DNA of 64,000 nt from Allacma fusca (GCA_947179485.1 OX359247.1:30294801-30358800), one strand, 5' to 3'. Positions 1 through 12,284 are shown, numbered from the stretch's first letter. The notes: generated from the sequence alone by a model not told the origin. A program made the numbers and translations.

Positions 1-634
1 GCCGCACATAATATATTTCACTATTTGACTTAGGCAACTTTCCCCCCCCCTCCCTTTTTATCCTCACAACTATCACCGTCGTCGCTTTTCACTCACATTG
101 CTTTCCTTATTCCTATGCAAGTTTTTCAAGCTTCACCTTAAGCCGAGATTGAAATTGTTGAGGGAGATATTCCTAGTTTTTTTTCTCTTTTTCCCTCCCT
201 GTCTCCACGGAGAGAAAACATTTCCAGGGAGCTTAAGGTCGTTGAGAAAGTAAGTATGACCCCGTTAGATTGTAATAAGGTTTGCATAATGCATGGCTTT
301 ATCGAGGGAAAGTTGGCTGATATTCCTGTAAACTTTGACCTACTGCTTGCCCTGGCTTTTAGCATGTATCTGCATTGAATCCATTATGAGCAATTTGGAG
401 AATTGAGCTGTCTTCTTATGTATAGATACTTGAGTGTATATTTTATAGGAGACGTTTCATCCTTTTTGGGAAGTTTGTACATATGTATGCTGGGACTTTC
501 TGCAAGCTGACAGCAGGGCTTGTATTTTTTTACCAAATATTTGCGATAAGCATATGCACACTCTTAAGATTTAAATTATGGGCAGGGGTTCCCGAAGCCT
601 CAACTTTCCCTTAGTTTATTTATAATTATTACAG

Positions 635-726
635 GAACATGAAAATGTTTGGTTTACCCATGTAATTGGAAACCTTCAAAAGTTTTTACATTTTTCCCTT
701 TCAATTTGCAACTACGTCTTCATGCG
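635..726 (+). CDS. exon-like segment, 30 codons, unknown
   Basis: The left edge is TTTATAATTATTACAG (AG at 633-634) and the right edge is ATGCG/GTAAGATCC. One frame is open throughout, entered in phase 0 and left in phase 2. It starts EHENVWFTHVIGNLQKFL and ends in a Phe/Leu/Cys-rich stretch. A phase-2 exit is compatible with the 5968-6073 segment read from its ATG frame. No family is recognised and the acceptor has a weak pyrimidine tract. Confidence 0.13.
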
Positions 727-1909
727 GTAAGATCCACAAGACAAAACCAATACTATTTACAAAATGCTGCAGATTTTGAACGTTTAATTATGTACATACC
801 TCCTTTGAAATGTTTTAACTCACAATTATACAGCTGGTGTTTTGTCCCAAGTAATTTATCCCACACGTTTGTCACCTAAGAAAAAAATATTTGACGAAGG
901 TTAATGCCCTGATTTTAATTAAATCGGAAAAACATTCCGGTACTAAATAGGGTCGTTACAAAGCTACAAAGTTTCTCAGCTTTTGTTTCTCAGCTCACTT
1001 TATTTTATGGAGGAAATGGAGCACAAAGGTTTGTTGACAATTCTATTAGAATAATTGCTATAATAGCTGCAAATATGTAATTCACATTGTGAAAGCATAG
1101 GATTTCATAACTTTTAAATTATTTTTATTTCACTTATCACATGCATACATACAAAATGAACAGTGAGTTTGTAATTTGTGCTTAGATGATCCACGTGAAT
1201 GTAAACGTTAGGGTTGGTACTATTCACTTGGTTCTTCAAAAACTGTTTACACTCTAAATGTTTCTACGGAACCCAAGTGCTCCCATGGCTGGTAAACAGA
1301 GAGAAGGATAATTGCCTCACTTTTGAACACCGACACTATGGACTCAAACGATGGTAAATAGAATCGTGAGCACATAAGAAAAAAAAGGAAATAATCAATG
1401 CTTTTCTTTCAATATCCAGAATTTGCATGATAAACAAGTTGTAAAGTTTTGCTCATGTTATATTTATCTTGGGGGAAAGCAAGTGAATATAAATATGAGG
1501 TTGATGGTTAGAGAAAGTGCTAAAGTACGAGTGCGTTCCTCCCGTTGAGCATTTTTAGAGAAAGGGTTTAGGGAAGCTGATTTGGGAATATTTGGGGATG
1601 GCGGTGGACCCAAAGAGAATTGGCAAAGTCAAGGGAACAAGTGTATGGGAATCAAAGGGGAAAAGTTTCCAGCTGGGAAAGTTGATAATTTTCTTGGCCA
1701 TAGTCCCGTGCTGTGATTGAAATTGGCGAAACAGGTAGAGTGCTCTGAATAGACGAACAAGAACCCGATGCTTTGACTCCTGCTCAGAATTTTAACATAC
1801 AATTTAAATGTTCATGTCTCATTTTATACAATTGCCACCTTCAGAGACCGTTGACTTTTCTCTTTTCACTCTGTCTCTAATGTACACGAAACATTCATAG
1901 TTTTCTCCT

Positions 1910-1940
1910 TTCTCTCTCTCTCTCTCTCTCCCTCTCTCTC
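1910..1940. repeat. (CT)n microsatellite
   Basis: Nearly pure TC dinucleotides with one CC interruption. It ends CTCAG, acceptor-like on the plus strand. Confidence 0.9.
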
Positions 1941-2363
1941 AGTCTTCTTTCCTTCCCTCGTTTTCTTCTAACTTTTATCGTTCGGTCGTAGATTTCCCTT
2001 TTTTAAAAAATAGAGCGGATTCGAAATATCTACAAAGTCAAAAGTTGGGATTGTGTTTGGCAGGTTGAGGGATTATTTGGGGTGAGGGGGAGGGAGGAAG
2101 TATGTCTGTAGTTGGAATCAATTGAAAATGTAGATTACCATGTAGTACACGTCCAGGACTCGGCTTGGTCCCGATAAGGACAGAGAATGGTACGTACAAG
2201 GAGCTGAAGGAGTTTCTTCCCAGTCATACTAAGAATTGAGCAAGTCCTGTCGGTGTGTACAGTTTCTTATCACCCAGGTGTTTATTAATGCAGAGCTGGT
2301 CGTAAATGGCTATAAAATGAGAGTAGGTCGACCCAAACGACTGGACAGAGTTACATAGATTAC

Positions 2364-2460
2364 CTCCTATGTGAGAATTTCTCTCAAGGGAAACATTCAT
2401 CTTCCCTTGTGAGTCTTTCAATGGTTCAACATACTCCTGCCAAACATGATCATTGTCCAT
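2364..2460 (-). CDS. possible start-containing exon, minus strand
   Basis: An ATG with strong context (GAAAATGGAC) at 2458-2460 on the minus strand opens 32 codons beginning MDNDHVWQEYVEPLKDSQGK. It reaches a donor-like GGAG/GTAATC junction at 2363/2364 in phase 1. If unspliced, the frame continues to 2224 (78 residues in total). The product is polar with no signal peptide. A GA-rich leader (complement of the 2533-2567 CT tract) lies upstream. A 78-codon ORF is common by chance, so only the start context and composition support it. Confidence 0.1.
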
Positions 2461-2529
2461 TTTCCCGAGAACGTGAGAAACACCTTCACTTTCTATTTGA
2501 CTTTTCCTCTCCTTTTTCCCGCCCTCCCC

Positions 2530-2532
<3 letters not shown>

Positions 2533-2567
<35 letters not shown>
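2533..2567. repeat. (CT)n microsatellite
   Basis: Pure CT tract within a longer pyrimidine-rich block (2496-2570). Confidence 0.93.
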
Positions 2568-2570
<3 letters not shown>

Positions 2571-5500
2571 ATCTCATGTTTTGACTTTCTCTTTTCAACC
2601 CTTTCCCCCCTGAAATTATTACCTCATGAAACTCACATTTCCTCCACTTAGTCACTCGGGCCAAGCAGGAGGTTTCTCTGGTAAATCTTAGGGAATTTCA
2701 TTGAGTTGAATTGGATTTGTATTTTATTGCCTCTGTTCCGAAAGCGCAGGTCCTGTGAAGACCTGGAATTGGGAATAATTCAAGTAATGGGCAATTTCGG
2801 ATCCCCCAATTTAAACAGTAACGTTATGATAAAATATATTCTATCACTACAGTTTGAACATTTTATTTCCTGAACTGGTTTGATAATTACCATTTATTGA
2901 AACTTTATTTGAACCTTGAGGCTACACATACGCTGGAGATTGGAGAATAAAAGTTAAAGTGCGGGTGACAAAACAATTAGTTTAGTTTGGAAACGATAAA
3001 TGCACTGAGTGTCAAATTAAATACCATTTTATACAAAAAATCTTAAAGTATCAGGTTTGATATATTAGATTTTCATGTTGATTCTCTCATCCTAAAGTGG
3101 GACATCATTAGAAACTTAGGGGTTTCAACAAGGTTTAGTAAATAGTAGTTTAAAATCTGTTCAATATGGATGGATTGAAAAATTGCTCTTATTAAAATGG
3201 GATTTTTTTGGTCATTGTAAAGTAAATAGAAGATTAGTGTTTGAACAGGAATTAAAAAGACATACGAAACAAAATGAAAGAAACGTCCGGGCACTGACAG
3301 ACACGCGTTTGTAAAGTAAATAATTTGATGGGCTGGCCAAATAGCATGCCCTAGGTTCATGGAAGCTGTACCTACGTATGTAATTACATACAGACCCCTG
3401 AGTAAATATGAACGTGAGAATTTGAGTAATAGACCTGAAAGAGAATAATGACTGGGACTACGTTCAGAAGGGATTTCTGGGACTGGGCCCCGTTACATAG
3501 ATAGGTATACGCACCCTGATTGATCTGTACATTCTTTAGCCCTGTCTACCCGTTTTTGTGGGTCTGACAGGTCCTGATCTAAACTGGCTGATTTCTCATT
3601 CAATTCTTGGAAATCCCTGGCATGCTGATTAGCATTCAAGGAACAACTCCGACCATTTAACACTGCCAAGTATACATAATAAAAATCAAACGTTCCTATT
3701 CAATTGGAAATGTTCCTGCAGAAGGCTGGCTGAAAAAGTGGGGATATTCGGAGCCTTGTCTGTGTGCATGGATGTGTGCGTCTCTGTACATATATCCATA
3801 TGCATTGGAAGGTGGAGAGTTGTAGGATTCTACCCGTGGGAGATTTAAATCCAGAATGATTGCCAATGTAGTTCCCTATTACCCAATGGCCCTTATACGC
3901 ATGGGATGCATATACAAGGACCAAAAAGGAATATCAAGCAGGAGACGGAATCCCTACTTTTTTTTTCTCTCTCCTCATCCAAAAATCTTCTCCTAACCTA
4001 TACCATGCCTCTTTCAAATGAGCAAATAAATCATCAAATCTCTCCCACCAAACTGCTAACAAGCTCCTTGGGACAGGAATCAATCGTAATTTCCGCTGGG
4101 GACTAGACTCCGCCAAAGTATCATCCGAAATTAACTTCCCATCTCTCGCACTGAACAGCATTTAAATCAATTTCAGACACAAGAATTCCCTTGAAAAATA
4201 CCCTTTCCAATTTCCCCCCTCCACAAAATCCTTACACATTATATCTACTGTATCTACTAAGAAGTCAAAATGAATCCCTCAAAAAAATCTTATCAGTTTC
4301 CCATCAACAGTATCCAACATAATATCCGATTTGAGGTTACTTAAAATAAAGATGTGTATCCATTGAAAGGGTAAGTACTACAAGAGTCTGGTATTGTTCC
4401 CTCAAAATTTTCGGGTATTTCAGTAATTAATTAATTCATTAGTCATTTACATTTGTAACTTCATGAAGCAAGTCCCCAATTTTTGTAAGCGTTTTTAAAA
4501 GAGACAGTTTTTAATACAGTATAAATTCAGGGTTGAGACATGTTTAGGATAGATATACAAAGGAACATTATTAAGATTGGGAAATGAATGGACTTCCAAC
4601 TCTGTACGCCTCAAAGTTTTGTCTGTACTTCATTTTTGTTTTTAAAAAAAAAGCTTGTCTGCCCAATTATTTTCATTTGCTTTTGAGGGAGACCTGCACT
4701 TTAAAAAATGCATGCATCCGTTCATTTCTGCCTCTCAACAAGCGAATACTTGAGCATCTCTCCAGTGTGCAGGGTCTAATCGAAAAATTAAAAGCCTGTG
4801 TTGGTACTTATGGGAGAGGGAATGTTACTTAAGACTACATAATAACAGCGTCAGTTCAAATTTACCCGCCGGACTTTACACAAACCACATAGGAAGACAT
4901 TCATATAATTACATAGACTGTAATGCTTCCTATAGCCTAACGTACATACTAGCTGACAAGAGCTTATAAAAACTAGCATGTCTAAAAAAAATCCATGTAT
5001 CTGTACACTTGACATAATTAGTGTCGGGATTCTCACCCAAGATGCTGGACACGATTCCCGACCCTTGAACAAGGAGGGCTAGGAATTGGTCAAAGGGGTA
5101 TAATAGGATGTGAAGTGGAAATACTATCCTAAATGAATTGAATTCTAGCTCACCCGGAAAGGTTGGAGTTGGGAGAGTGACGGAGAGAATGGAGAAAAGA
5201 GATAGTTGGAGGGCAAGGGAGGGAAGAGTAAAAGAGTGTCTTTACGGGCGTAAGTGAGAGAGAGAGTGAGTGAGGGAAAAGGAAGCAGTTATTTCCCTCT
5301 TAAGTGGTAGCACTAGTAGTCTCACGGACGGGAGCTAGCGGGAGAGTAAGCACGGATCTCAGCTCCCGGGTAAAAGAGTCCTCTTCAATTGTACGAAGAA
5401 ATTCCAGTTCCGGCGTATCCTCAACAGATTGAATCTCAACCGCGCCATGGTAACCTAACCTCCTTTCCGCTCCTCAGTCATATGTATGTACATGCATATA

Positions 5501-5910
5501 CTCAGATAGACATTCGCCTATGTCTCCCGTGTATTTCAAAGGGGATTTTTTCCTTCAGCTTAAATCCTCCACACAGAACACGCTAAATATATCTACACAT
5601 ATTTACTGGGACTAATACTACCACATACTCTGGGTTTTGTCAGCGAGATGCTCGACTCAGTAAATTTTTCCCTATATAGCTAATTTGTTTATATTGAATG
5701 CACACGCAAAGCTCCCCCTACACAGCTACATACGTGATCTTTCCAGAAAGGGAGATAAGTGTAGTATATTACGGACGGTGAAAATATATAGATATTTAAA
5801 GCGTTGTGAAAAGCTACTAAAGCGTACAGATAAAGCGCTCAGCTGCAAAAACAAATTTAGACCGTACATATGTGTGAGTGTGTACTGAGATGGAAAATGT
5901 TGCAATTTTT

Positions 5911-5918
5911 TTCTCTCA

Positions 5919-5961
<43 letters not shown>

Positions 5962-5964
5962 TTC
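5911..5964. repeat. (CT)n microsatellite
   Basis: CT tract with two TTT interruptions, running into TTTCTAG at the left edge of the 5968-6073 exon-like segment. Confidence 0.93.
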
Positions 5965-5967
5965 TAG

Positions 5968-6073
5968 CATGTTATATTATCCTGGCAAGTCTAACGTTAT
6001 CGGCTTCCGATTCAAATCCAATGCAATATCTGCCAAAAAAACAGGAGATGCATGTCCATGTATATTTTACGAG
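5968..6073 (+). CDS. exon-like segment after CT tract, 35 codons
   Basis: A long CT tract ends TTTCTAG (AG at 5966-5967) and the right edge is TACGAG/GTGAGC, so both splice edges are strong. Two frames are open across the whole segment. One starts at ATG 5969 (MLYYPGKSNVIGFRF... through DACPCIFYE, exit phase 0). The other is entered in phase 1 (contains LASLTLSASDSNPMQYL, exit phase 2). The choice cannot be made from the sequence. The acceptor may be a by-product of the microsatellite. Function unknown. Confidence 0.18.
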
Positions 6074-7054
6074 GTGAGCCCGGCCCTGGCACTAGAATCA
6101 CACTGGGGGAATGGAAATCTATGCAAAACTGGGCTAAAATATGGGTGACAATCTAAACATGCTTTGGGTATCAGCGGAATCCCTGGATTATACTGAGTTG
6201 TATTTAATTGCACTCTCCATCTAATATTTCAGCTCGGATGAAGTCACTTGTCATCTTTCCCTTTGTGTCTACCTCCGAGTCATATCTTACGTTTGTTTTT
6301 CCAACGCACGTCCTCCAACCTTGTACAGCATCTCTGTAGTATCTATCTATTCCATACAAAAAAATATTTTCCTTGTAGATAGATAGTATGCAGATACATA
6401 CGCTGTGAACAACATCCATAGAATATAAGAGAAATATACAGTATGTCCTCACAAATCCTTGTTTTTATTACACGCTTCCTCCAACCTCTCACATTTCCAA
6501 GAATTCAACAAAATGACATATTTTTACAGATTCCCGTCTTCTGTCCACCCGGCCACGTTATTTAATATAGAGGGAGCTCTCCTTATAAGAACACCCTTGA
6601 AGGGAGCAAAATGTGACTCTTATCCCGACATACTCTTCACGAAGGAGGAAAACTAATATCGTCAATGGGTCTTAATGCCGTTATTAGGGAAATCCTCTAC
6701 TATCTCCGGGCTCCATAGTATGTTTATTCTAAACATTTCCCCCATTTGTGTCTCCTGCCATGGTTTATTTATTTTCACATTAGAAAAATTATGATTCAAC
6801 TTATTACATAAGCTACAGGAATGATTACATATAATTACACAATTATCTTAAACTGTCGGACGAGTGAGAGACAACTTATGTGCATGTTTTTTATGTATAT
6901 CAAATATTTCCAATTCCAGTAATCTACTCAGGATTCCTCTAGGAATCGAAAAATAGTCGTGTTTTGGGATTGTCTTGCCCTCGGAATTTTTTTTCGTAAT
7001 GCCATTATCTCTCAATATATAATTATTACTGTATTACATATAGTTTTTGTAGAT

Positions 7055-7072
7055 TGAGAGAGAGAGAGAGAG
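7055..7072. repeat. (GA)n microsatellite
   Basis: Nine GA units. Confidence 0.85.
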
Positions 7073-8605
7073 GAAGGAATAGGATCTTATGGACTACTCC
7101 TTCAATGATCTGAACTGTGGAGAGGGAATAGTGTCTGTAAATATACTGACATGGTTGTTCCTTATATGGGGTTTGGTGGCAAGCTACATATCTCCCACAA
7201 TAAGACCCGAGACGAGAGCTCTGGAAGAGTGCACTTAACTTATTACTGTGGACATATCTACGTAAGGATGCTTACGGATGAGCTCAGCGGGGGTTGAACA
7301 AATGAAAGTAAATAAGTAATAATCACATTTCGGCATCCCTGTGAGGTTAGCCGCGGCCTGCCTCAACCTCCATGTCTATGGAAGCACAATGATAGGATCT
7401 GATGCATATGCATGTAGATACATATGTAATTACATACTTACCCTGCATATATGTAATTATGTATAAGTGTGCTTGTCTTCTTACATGTGTTCTCACACAC
7501 TCATCTGTCCGGGCTCTCCTGACATAATCATGTTTGCTTCTTATCTTATCAGGGACGGCTCATTGAGCTGGTGATTGTGCCCTCTTGATTGCTGACTCAT
7601 CCAGGTCTGAGAACCATCAATCAATAAGCCTCATCCTTAAGTTCTCCAACTACATATAAAGGATAAGGAAGGGACATATTTGAAAGAACTGTATCTATGT
7701 ATAGCTGACCCTCCTCTCGGAAAATAATTCAAATTTGAAGGCTTTTTTGCACCCAAGCATAATTAGCTATGTCAACCTATTTCTTGAGATGAAAGGATTG
7801 TGCTGTAATGGATTTGAGTGGGGAGTGTATTAGGAATGAGAAGAAGGCTGTAATGAAAACATGGGGTGGGGGGAATTTATGAGCATGTCTTCACATGTAG
7901 TATTCTCTTGCTGGGCTCTGCGTGTTTGTGTGTGTTTATGTGTGTACTATCTACAGTATCTATTTTATAAGCGTATCCTATGGTGTGTGAGTATCATATA
8001 GGAAGTATATTTTAACTTTAATGTGCAGCACAATTTCATCCGTATATTATGAGGAGAGGAGCAGACAAGAGGGTGGAAAATTAAATTCATCAGGATGGGA
8101 TACTCAGCGAGGCGATAAACGTCGTGTAATCAAAGCGTAACTGAATCTAGGCCTGGAAATAAGCAAAGTCTGATGACATTTTTCACAACGACCCAATACA
8201 TTATTACAAGAGGGACAATTACATTCCTGCGTTGGGGAAAGACGAATTGCTAAAGGTCAACGAGGGGAAGTGGAGTTCATGCGGTTGTCTTAATGTTATT
8301 GATGTGTTTCTTTCCTCCGATGGCCTTTCTTGATAATATCCCAAGCAAGTCAATTTCCTCAAGGAAGTCATGGCTGAGCATGGGTCTCATTTTTAGTAAT
8401 AATGGGTCTCTCATACATATATAATCTCCTAAGGGCTATCCGTCCACATATGTACATACATACAGTTGACATGCAAAGGTACTAAAATCATTTTTCTTAC
8501 TTAAATTATTAGGGGCACTGCATACGCTCAGCATTTCAGGAGAAGCAATTTAGGGAGATGGAGATATTCAAAAGCGTACATATGTATGCCTGCAATGTTA
8601 TATGA

Positions 8606-8790
8606 AATCATATGGAAATTTATGACTTTCGTATGTATGTAATTATATGTAATGTCAAATATTTATAATCATATGGGAGTAACTTGGTCAGCATATATGT
8701 AAGTATCTACATATTTTGTTGAATGTAATCATATGGAAATTATATAGATAATATGTAATGTTGGATGGATACAAATGTATGTATTTGTAT
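8606..8790. repeat. degenerate ~60-bp periodic repeat in palindromic-word cluster
   Basis: AATCATATGG recurs at 8606, 8667 and 8727, spaced 61 and 60 bp. The first and third copies extend to AATCATATGGAAATT. Between them are TATGTAATTATATGTAATGT-type words. The copies are otherwise diverged. The surrounding 8.4-8.95 kb is rich in TATGTA/TACATA words. Confidence 0.4.
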
Positions 8791-9335
8791 GAATCGGTTC
8801 AGCCCGTAATTCTATGTAATTTTACATATGACCAGTGAGTTTTTTCCCATCAAGTTATTTATATACTGTCACATGTACAGAAATAGCAGTAGCTATGTAA
8901 TTATATCTATTGGTAACGAATCCATATGTACTTTCATATAATTATAATCGCTCAATATCATAAATAAGAGAGATATGTCGGGTAGTCATTGCGGAACGAA
9001 GCTATTCCAAATACTGGATAAGTTCAGGGCAGACACATCCATGTCCGTGCATATTATTTGGACGTAAGCACGTGAACATTAAAAAGTGAGTCAACGTGCT
9101 CTCTGCTCGGGAATTATGTAAAAGGACGTAAAGTTGGTTGCTCCCTTCTACATTTGAGTATTGATGAAAATAGGGAAATTGTGTTATCGTTCAATTGTTA
9201 TTGCTCTTTGATATGTGAATTGGGGCTAAAGCCCCAGTTATCTTTATGGAAGTCCGTAATTTGAATGTGACGAGACTCCCTCAACGGAATATTTAACAAG
9301 GCTTCCTGCTGATTTCCTTTTGAACTTTCCTTTAG

Positions 9336-9541
9336 AATTCCGAGCCAAATGTCACTTACAAGAAAGACCGAGGTTGTCACATTGTTTCAAAAGGAAAAAC
9401 CAGTCTCAAGTTACAGACCCATACTTGCATCAACTTACAAAAAGTGGGAGGTTTGTTGAAAAACACTCCCTAATCAGTTTTGTTTGCAGTGGAGCTTGTC
9501 AGCATTCAAAAGTTAAAATTCCATTGAAAAAACTTGTTTAG
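9336..9541 (+). CDS. exon-like segment, basic Cys-containing, unknown
   Basis: A strong 3' splice site (TTTTGAACTTTCCTTTAG, AG at 9334-9335) is followed by a phase-1 frame open to TAG at 9539-9541, about 67 residues. The product is basic and polar with four Cys: one in a KCHLQERPRLSHC stretch near the start, paired there with the second, and two in SFVCSGACQHS near the end. The C-x-G-x-C pattern resembles that seen in cystine-knot domains, but Cys spacing elsewhere does not match bursicon or GPA2/GPB5, so no family is assigned. If it continues into 9584-9726, a weak internal donor (GGGAG/GTTTGT, near 9451) gives the needed phase 2. Otherwise this is a terminal segment. An overlapping minus-strand ORF (9198-9380) is considered a shadow. 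Confidence 0.22.
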
Positions 9542-9583
9542 GAAATTTCCCTACACTCTATATTTACTAATGTTTCCCCCCAG

Positions 9584-9726
9584 GAACAGGGTTTTTAAAA
9601 TAGGTCGTCTCAGTTTCTGTGGATTTTCGGAAAAGGTATCCATGAACGTCCAAGAGGTTATGAAACTGAGACTGATACTATTGTCGTGCGGAGGAAGTCG
9701 TTTTTGGAAAAGGGACTTCTATATAG
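9584..9726 (+). CDS. exon-like segment with branch-point word and donor, unknown
   Basis: The acceptor is unusually complete: a TACTAAT branch-point word (about 9565-9571), then TTTCCCCCCAG. The far end is ATAG/GTAAAT. Of the three frames only one is open from end to end, giving 47 codons entered in phase 2 and left in phase 1. The product is basic and mixed hydrophobic, with RLSFCGFSEKVSMNVQEV near the start and LLSCGGSRFWKRDFYI at the end. The phase-1 exit matches the entry of the segment at 10184. No family is recognised. A second frame is open only from an internal AG at 9613 and is less likely. Confidence 0.25.
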
Positions 9727-9815
9727 GTAAATTTTTATGTTCATTTCATGAATGAGTAAGTATTCATAGAATTTTTTTTGGACGTCTACACATAGTAGAG
9801 AGGCAGAGAGGATGA

Positions 9816-10199
9816 TTGCCGGGAGGAATCCCAGCAGTGGAAAAAGGGAGAGTCTCTGGTGTTGTCATGAACGTCACCGCGGTAGTCAAAAGTCATGATC
9901 AAGATTTAGCAGATGAAAGTCCGACCACAAGCCACTCGCCAGCAGGGACTCACAAAGACCCCATGGAAGGCTCGGATATATGTCTACATGGCTTCATCAT
10001 AAAGCTCAACATTTGCTCAATTTTTCTCCCATTTTGCTACCACATGTTCAACAAAAGTGGGCCTGCTAAGTTGTCATCCGATCTGGCCTGTCCTTTCAAC
10101 GTTTTCCTTCGGAAAAGCTCAACACATGGCAATTTATGTTTTTTTTTTCTCTCTCTCTCTCTCCTCTTTACTTTTTTTTTCAGTGAAACAAACCGATAG
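9816..10199 (+). CDS. 127-codon open frame overlapping the exon-like cluster
   Basis: The frame is open from just after a TGA at 9813-9815 to the TAG-containing codon at 10197-10199, with an internal ATG near 9867. The first ~70 residues are polar and protein-like (for example VVMNVTAVVKSHDQDLADES). The end is low-complexity Phe/Leu/Ser from the T and CT tracts. It has no good acceptor and overlaps the 10184 segment in another frame. An ORF of this length is expected several times by chance in 64 kb. It is listed because it sits between exon-like segments; it may be an intron or an alternative reading. Confidence 0.1.
   Translation: MPGGIPAVEKGRVSGVVMNVTAVVKSHDQDLADESPTTSHSPAGTHKDPMEGSDICLHGFIIKLNICSIFLPFCYHMFNKSGPAKLSSDLACPFNVFLRKSSTHGNLCFFFLSLSLLFTFFFSETNR
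10149..10183. repeat. CT tract plus poly-T
   Basis: CT units followed by a T run and CAG. It forms a strong plus-strand polypyrimidine tract before the 10184 segment. Confidence 0.85.
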
Positions 10200-10266
10200 T
10201 TACCAATGGTTGAAATTTTGTTGGAAGGAACTTATTTTTTTTATCTGCATATGTGTCCTCAAGTAA
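10184..10266 (+). CDS. possible terminal exon, hydrophobic C-terminus
   Basis: The acceptor is CT microsatellite followed by T-run and CAG (AG at 10182-10183). In phase 1 the frame runs 26 residues (KQTDSYQWLKFCWKEL, then a hydrophobic IFFICICVLK) to TAA at 10264-10266. The end looks like a short membrane segment. An AATAAA at 10525-10530, about 260 nt past the stop, could serve as polyadenylation signal. Phase agrees with the 9584-9726 segment, so the two may be adjacent exons of a small gene whose 5' part was not found. CT microsatellites often create acceptor-like sequence by chance, which limits confidence. Confidence 0.2.
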
Positions 10267-12284
10267 TTTACAAATGTCACTGTTTTTTAACTCTGTACTG
10301 ACAGTAATCCCCTGCACATTTCAAGGTCCTCGAATTATTCCAGCTTCCTCCTGGAGATATCTACATTAGTAGCTACTTGTATGGGAGGCACGGAATTATT
10401 TAAGGAGATGTAAACAGTTACGTATAAATAAGTGTACTTGGATTTGTACAAACATATATGTATGTACATACGTATAGGAGTGTACATATGCAGAAATTAT
10501 GACTACCTCAAAATGGTCCAAGTAAATAAAATGATACCAAAATAGGAGATAGTATTGTTTAGAATTAAAAATAGCTTTTCCTCCAAAACTAGATAATGTC
10601 CTTTTATTACTCTCAATTTACTCCCCATGCTACAAGGGGGCTTCTGGGAAGCCCAGAATATTACGTCCCTGTAATGACCAGACATGAACATCCCAAACTG
10701 TGCTGTTACAAAAATAAATGTGGGTCTAAAACCTTGTAGGTGGCTAATGAGATAAGCTACAGGAAGGGACTTGGGAGTTGTTAGAAGTGAAATATAGTAC
10801 GGGAGTAAGAATGGACCTAATAAAAGGAATAAATGGGATTTTTCCCATTAGAATGTATCCATAGAGCCCAGGTCGGGAGGAAGGATGAGAAGAAGCGTCT
10901 AATTAACCCACACTCATGCAAGATAATCTGGCGGAGTTATGAAGGTGATAAAAAGTCGAGGGAACACATTTATTATGAAGGTATTTATCTCGGAGGATAT
11001 CGGGCCATAAAGTCAGGGCAAATATGGGTATAAATCCCCAACCTCCCAGTTCTCAATGTTTCTGTTTCCCCCCAAAAATCCAAGACTATTATTTTCCTTT
11101 ATATTTCAATCGTAAACAGTTTTATTTTCGAAAGGGTACTCTCCTCCACTAAAATGTCCACATTTGATTTGTGGCTTTATAAGTTTACCACTTTCCCCCC
11201 CCAACTACAATAACGATTTATTTACTCCATTACATCTAACGGGGAAATACTTCACAACCCATGATACACTTGCAGTGGTTCCAATAAAAACAAATCTGAA
11301 TCAATTTGTATACTATGAAAAATAGAAATCTCTGAAATAAATGGGGTAGTGTGATTTTAAAAGGAATTAATATTCAGCATTCAAATAAGTTCCCTATTCC
11401 TCAATGTACAGTCTTTTAGTACCTGGCTTTTAAATCCTTGAGTAGATACGTAAACGTATACTGTTGAGTTATGTCCAATGGTGTAGAGGAAATTTCCCTC
11501 AGAAGAGTATCCATTGTTGTAAATGATATCTATACAGAATTTTCATTCGGGAAAAAAAAGGTAGGGATCCACAAGTTTAGGCCCTGGAGCCTTTGGAGGT
11601 CTCAAGACATTTTAAAGAAGTCCCAGGATTTTTTCCCATTGACACGAAATGAACTGGGGTGGGAGAAGGAAGGGAAGAGGGTAATAATTGGTGGTCGTAT
11701 CATTTTATCTAAAAGGGTCATTTACGAATTACACTCCAAGTACTTTTCACAGCAGGGACTCTCCTGACGGACTGAGTTCCATTACCAGAGAATATTATTA
11801 TGAATTTTATATTTCATGGAGCTCTGGGACTCCGATAGGGACACGACACTCCATGTCCAAATGTGTAGATACATATCTGCTCCAGTAATGTTACATATAT
11901 GACATTATTCCAGTTACTTTTATTAGTACTACTACTGTATTTGTGTGTATAGCCCACATTTGATACAGAACAAGTTTAATGTAGTACTCGGACTACTTTA
12001 ACCCTCTCCCATCCTTGATTCAATAAAGAGTAAGAGTTATCATAAAAATTGTAAAAACACCGGAGGATCTTTTGAGAAAGTTTTCCTGGAAATAAAGGGT
12101 TAAACTGGTTGGAAAAACTCGGAGGAGATTCACCTGTTCGGTCGGCCATCTATGGCAAATATTCTCTTACTCCGTCGCTGGCGGTCGCTGCCGTCGCTGA
12201 AAGACCAACTCGAGCTCCCCAGAACCACTGCAGCTACACCACAACTATTATGCAGGGAAGTTGGGAGAAGAGTCCTATAGACTT

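Larger units (their letters stand above)
727..5910. other. non-coding stretch
   Basis: Apart from CT tracts and the weak minus-strand ATG exon at 2364-2460, I see no supported gene. A TATAAAA word (about 2313) and a GTAAGTACT donor-like site (about 4371) have no partner elements. Confidence 0.5.
6074..9335. other. non-coding stretch
   Basis: This contains a GA tract, the 8.4-8.95 kb palindromic-word cluster and many TATGTAATTACATA-like words. No splice-bounded ORF is convincing here. Confidence 0.5.

Noticed and set aside
7180..7256. Ig-like TYYCGHIY before a GTAAGG donor-like site
   Set aside because: There is no acceptor with a pyrimidine tract upstream, and no Ig framework residues (first Cys, Trp) at suitable distances.
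7270..7330. GAGCTCAGCGGGG, similar to a tRNA A box
   Set aside because: No B box (GGTTCRANYCC) or acceptor stem follows at tRNA distance.
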